Assembly (NCBI GenBank): GCA_044450785.1
Contig: JBIOJM010000407.1
Span: forward strand, 1 to 8,329
DNA length: 8,329 bases
Source: JBIOJM01 sp044450785
Lineage (GTDB): Bacteria > Planctomycetota > Planctomycetia > Isosphaerales > Isosphaeraceae
Direction: 5' to 3'
In this document: positions 7,039-8,329 of the stretch, in pieces
Layout: the number at the start of each line of letters is the position of its first letter
Position numbering within the stretch: the first letter of the stretch is position 1
Made by a program: the position numbers and the translations under genes
The notes under the pieces: generated by a model
What the model was told of the DNA's origin: nothing
The model's database searches: none
The model's input: only the letters and a program-made list of their open reading frames with translations

Positions 7039-7608
7039 CTAACAGTTCTTGCGACGACGCCACCAGGCGCCCCATCCGGCCAGTCCGATGGCCAGGAGCC
7101 AGGTCGCGGGCTCGGGAATCTCCTGACCCAGCGTCAGCGGCGTGGCCGTTCCGCCGTTGGGGGTGGTCGATGATCCCGGGGTTACCACCTGGGCCACTGT
7201 CGAGGACGCGGAGAGTCTGTTCAACGCCGGGGAGAGATTCGGATGGTAATGAGCAAACCGGACCGGGTCCAGGCTCTGCTTGTAAAGCATGAATTGGATC
7301 CAAGGACTCGTTTCGCCCGGGTCGGTTCGGATGGCCTTCCAGATCGCCGATTCGACCGCGGGCGTAATGCGTGGATGGATCACGCTCGACCAGACGCTCG
7401 GTCCGCCCATGAGGTATCCAGACCAGGACTGGTACCTGCCCGCGTGGGCGAGAGAAGCCTCCAGAGCATCCTGATGTGCGTGGTTTCCGTGAATCGGCGC
7501 CGCTTCGACCTTCTCGAAACCCAGGCATCCGCCGCCGATCAGAACCAGTCCGAACCAGAGACGGGAAGACTTCACGAGTCGCCAATGCGGTCGCGTGAAT
7601 CCATTCAT
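7039..7608 (-). CDS. Small exported PEP-CTERM protein of unknown function
   Basis: A 189-residue protein carrying the bipartite signals of exosortase substrates. The N-terminus has basic residues, a hydrophobic run (LWFGLVLIGGGCLG, 17-30) and a likely cleavage site after VEA (34-36). The C-terminus has IPEPATW (164-170), a short membrane helix to about 183, and an RRRKNC tail: a PEP-CTERM sorting signal recognised by exosortase (EpsH/XrtA family), which normally leads to surface display with exopolysaccharide. A Ser/Thr/Gly/Pro-rich linker (134-160) precedes it. The mature domain (about 37-133) is rich in His, Trp and Pro, with features such as SGYLMGGPSVW and HYHPNLSPALNRL. I do not recognise it. 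No exosortase gene is in the window. The ribosome-binding site is weak (GTGGGTG). A stem-loop and a sigma-54-like site lie directly upstream. Confidence 0.85.
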   Translation of the reverse strand: MNGFTRPHWRLVKSSRLWFGLVLIGGGCLGFEKVEAAPIHGNHAHQDALEASLAHAGRYQSWSGYLMGGPSVWSSVIHPRITPAVESAIWKAIRTDPGETSPWIQFMLYKQSLDPVRFAHYHPNLSPALNRLSASSTVAQVVTPGSSTTPNGGTATPLTLGQEIPEPATWLLAIGLAGWGAWWRRRKNC

Positions 7609-7629
7609 GCATCACCCACAGGCTAAAGA

Positions 7630-7654
7630 AGCGAGTCATGTGCCCATGCTCGCT
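7630..7654 (-). promoter_or_regulatory. Bulged stem-loop overlapping a sigma-54-like promoter, upstream of the PEP-CTERM gene
   Basis: AGCGAG (7630-7635) pairs with CTCGCT (7649-7654). After a one-base bulge (T7636), CATG (7637-7640) pairs with CATG (7645-7648) around a TGCC loop. On the minus strand the same bases read GGCAC-N5-TCGCT, with GG and GC separated by exactly 10 bases (7644-7643 and 7632-7631). That is close to the -24/-12 consensus TGGCAC-N5-TTGC. Transcription would start near 7619, about 11 bases before the ATG, which is short but possible. PEP-CTERM genes in other bacteria are known to be under sigma-54/PrsR control. The dyad could instead be an operator or a chance structure. 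Confidence 0.3.
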
Positions 7655-7770
7655 GAGTCGTTGGCGCAGGTGCAATAACCCTTGAAACTATTTGATCGGC
7701 TCCGCACGCCGGTACGGTTGAGCGGATCTTGCTGGGCATGTCGGTTTTGCATGCGGCAGGATCTTCAAAA

Positions 7771-7848
7771 CGGGCAAACTGCGCAAGCTTGAACGCCTGG
7801 GCAGAGCGTTCCGTGAAGGGCTGTTTTATCAGCCTCGCGAGGTTGTAA
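7771..7848 (+). pseudogene. Possible degraded DDE integrase/transposase fragment (weak)
   Basis: One frame reads ANCASLNAWAERSVKGCF before a TAA at 7846-7848. It recalls the 'SPNLNAYAERFVRSIKEECL' segment around the catalytic Glu of rve-type integrases (IS3/IS481 and relatives). The N-A-W-A-E-R-x-V-K core fits well, but the flanks do not match and the stretch is only about 20 codons. The neighbouring IS256 relic makes mobile-element debris more likely here, but it could be chance. Confidence 0.25.
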
Positions 7849-7914
7849 TGTTTCGACTATGATCCATACTTGCCACTCAACTCGGCCGCGACGCGAGTCT
7901 GGAGTGGGAACGCG

Positions 7915-7968
7915 GTGATCCAGCGTTGTCAGGTCCACAAGCGTCGGAACGTGAAGGCGCACGTCAAG
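7915..7968 (+). pseudogene. Relic of an IS256/Mutator-family transposase
   Basis: This frame encodes VIQRCQVHKRRNVKAHV, which reproduces the conserved 'VQRCxxHKxRN(V)' block of Mutator/IS256 transposases, the segment after the second catalytic Asp region. Only about 17 residues are recognisable. The frame upstream (LNSAATRVWSGNA) does not read as transposase, and downstream it hits a TGA at 7972-7974 that overlaps the ATG of the next gene. In an intact element this block lies in the middle of a roughly 400-residue protein, so both ends are gone. It is non-functional. Confidence 0.6.
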
Positions 7969-7970
7969 GG

Positions 7971-8329
7971 ATGAACGAGCAAGACTGGCTTGTATGCGAC
8001 GATTCGATCCCGATGTTGGAGTTCCTCCAGCCAGGGTTCGGCGCGCCGTTCGATTCGCTCTTTCGCGAGATCGATTCCCAGAACGAGGTGGACCGTGGAA
8101 TCCTTTCCTGGAAGGCGACGCAACGCAAGCTGCGGCTCTTCGCCTGTGCCTGCATGAGACGAACCAAGGACTTCGGTGGTCCCGATCGGCTTCATGCGAT
8201 CCGGATCAGTGAGCAGTACGCCGATGGGCTGGTCGACAAGGCCGCGCTCGAAGCTGCCTTCGTCCCGGTAAGAAAGCTCCCGAAGCCGATCCCTCTCGAC
8301 GCCGACATGGCACTATCGGTGTTCGGGCC
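7971..8329 (+). CDS. Planctomycete-type 'EWLxCxDPxPMLEFL' domain protein of unknown function (3' truncated by window edge)
   Basis: Open from the ATG at 7971 through the right edge, giving 119 complete codons. The protein begins MNEQDWLVCDDSIPMLEFL (1-19) and continues KATQRKLRLFACACMRR (48-64) and AIRISEQYADGLVDKAAL (76-93). These match a domain common in Gemmata/Isosphaera-type genomes, recalled as 'MTEAEWLACTDPxPMLEFL-RGKASDRKLRLFACACCRR…AERYADG'. It is often found in large paralogous sets, sometimes beside repeat-companion (TIGR02996) domains. Its biochemical role is unknown to me. Residues about 20-47 form an insertion rich in acidic and aromatic residues that the usual form lacks, and the common CCRR is CMRR. 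The start follows directly after a transposase relic. Its ribosome-binding site is poor: AAGGG abuts the ATG and GAAGG lies 13 bases upstream. Confidence 0.7.
   Translation, partial: MNEQDWLVCDDSIPMLEFLQPGFGAPFDSLFREIDSQNEVDRGILSWKATQRKLRLFACACMRRTKDFGGPDRLHAIRISEQYADGLVDKAALEAAFVPVRKLPKPIPLDADMALSVFG

Larger units (their letters stand above)
7609..7970. other. Intergenic stretch without an intact gene, containing transposase debris
   Basis: This 362-bp gap separates the divergently oriented PEP-CTERM gene and the edge gene. The PEP-CTERM-proximal end has a stem-loop with a sigma-54-like element. The far end has a short but clear IS256-family transposase relic, and in between is a possible integrase-like scrap. 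All frames are broken by stops. I see no tRNA, no terminal inverted repeats and no target-site duplication. Confidence 0.6.

Noticed and set aside
7516..7530. Lipobox at GGGC in the PEP-CTERM signal peptide
   Set aside because: The residue at -3 is Gly instead of Leu or a similar residue, and a standard signal-peptidase I site (VEA before A) follows. Lipoprotein processing is unlikely.
7858..7863. TATGAT as a -10 box for the right-edge gene
   Set aside because: No -35-like hexamer occurs 16-18 bases upstream and there is no extended -10 TG. Such hexamers are expected by chance.
7929..8195. Minus-strand frame of 88 codons at the right edge
   Set aside because: It lies opposite the planctomycete-type domain gene, whose + strand frame has clear family motifs.

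Overview
The window looks like a piece of a high-GC planctomycete chromosome, most plausibly from the Isosphaeraceae/Gemmataceae side. Three things suggest this. There is a small PEP-CTERM protein. The truncated gene at the right edge has the 'E-W-L-x-C-x-D…PMLEFL…RKLRLFACAC-x-RR' domain, which I know as highly expanded in those planctomycetes. The single-zinc-knuckle methionyl-tRNA synthetase also fits. The assignment is inference from gene content, not from a marker gene.

Positions 1-3431 (+ strand) are a tight surface-polysaccharide operon. It holds the 3' two thirds of a WecE/RffA-type sugar aminotransferase, a WecD/RffC-type N-acetyltransferase, an ArnC/GtrB/DPM1-like membrane glycosyltransferase of family GT2, and a class I SAM-dependent methyltransferase whose start overlaps the glycosyltransferase. 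The first two enzymes should make dTDP-4-acetamido-4,6-dideoxygalactose (dTDP-Fuc4NAc). The glycosyltransferase probably loads a sugar onto polyprenyl phosphate. Facing this operon across a 69-bp convergent gap is a minus-strand polytopic membrane protein (3501-5168). It resembles GT-C glycosyltransferases, which use polyprenyl-phosphate sugars, so the two may work in the same route.

Further right on the minus strand are metG (5313-6902, a short form without the C-terminal tRNA-binding domain) and a 189-residue PEP-CTERM protein of unknown function (7039-7608). This small gene is bracketed by two stem-loops of similar shape. The upstream one overlaps a sigma-54-like GG-N10-GC element.

The 362-bp stretch 7609-7970 has no intact gene. 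It ends in a clear 17-residue relic of an IS256/Mutator-family transposase and may hold a second, weaker integrase-like scrap. Directly after the relic starts the planctomycete-type domain protein (7971 to the right edge), which carries an unusual ~28-residue insertion. No complete defence system, CRISPR array, tRNA or rRNA is visible.
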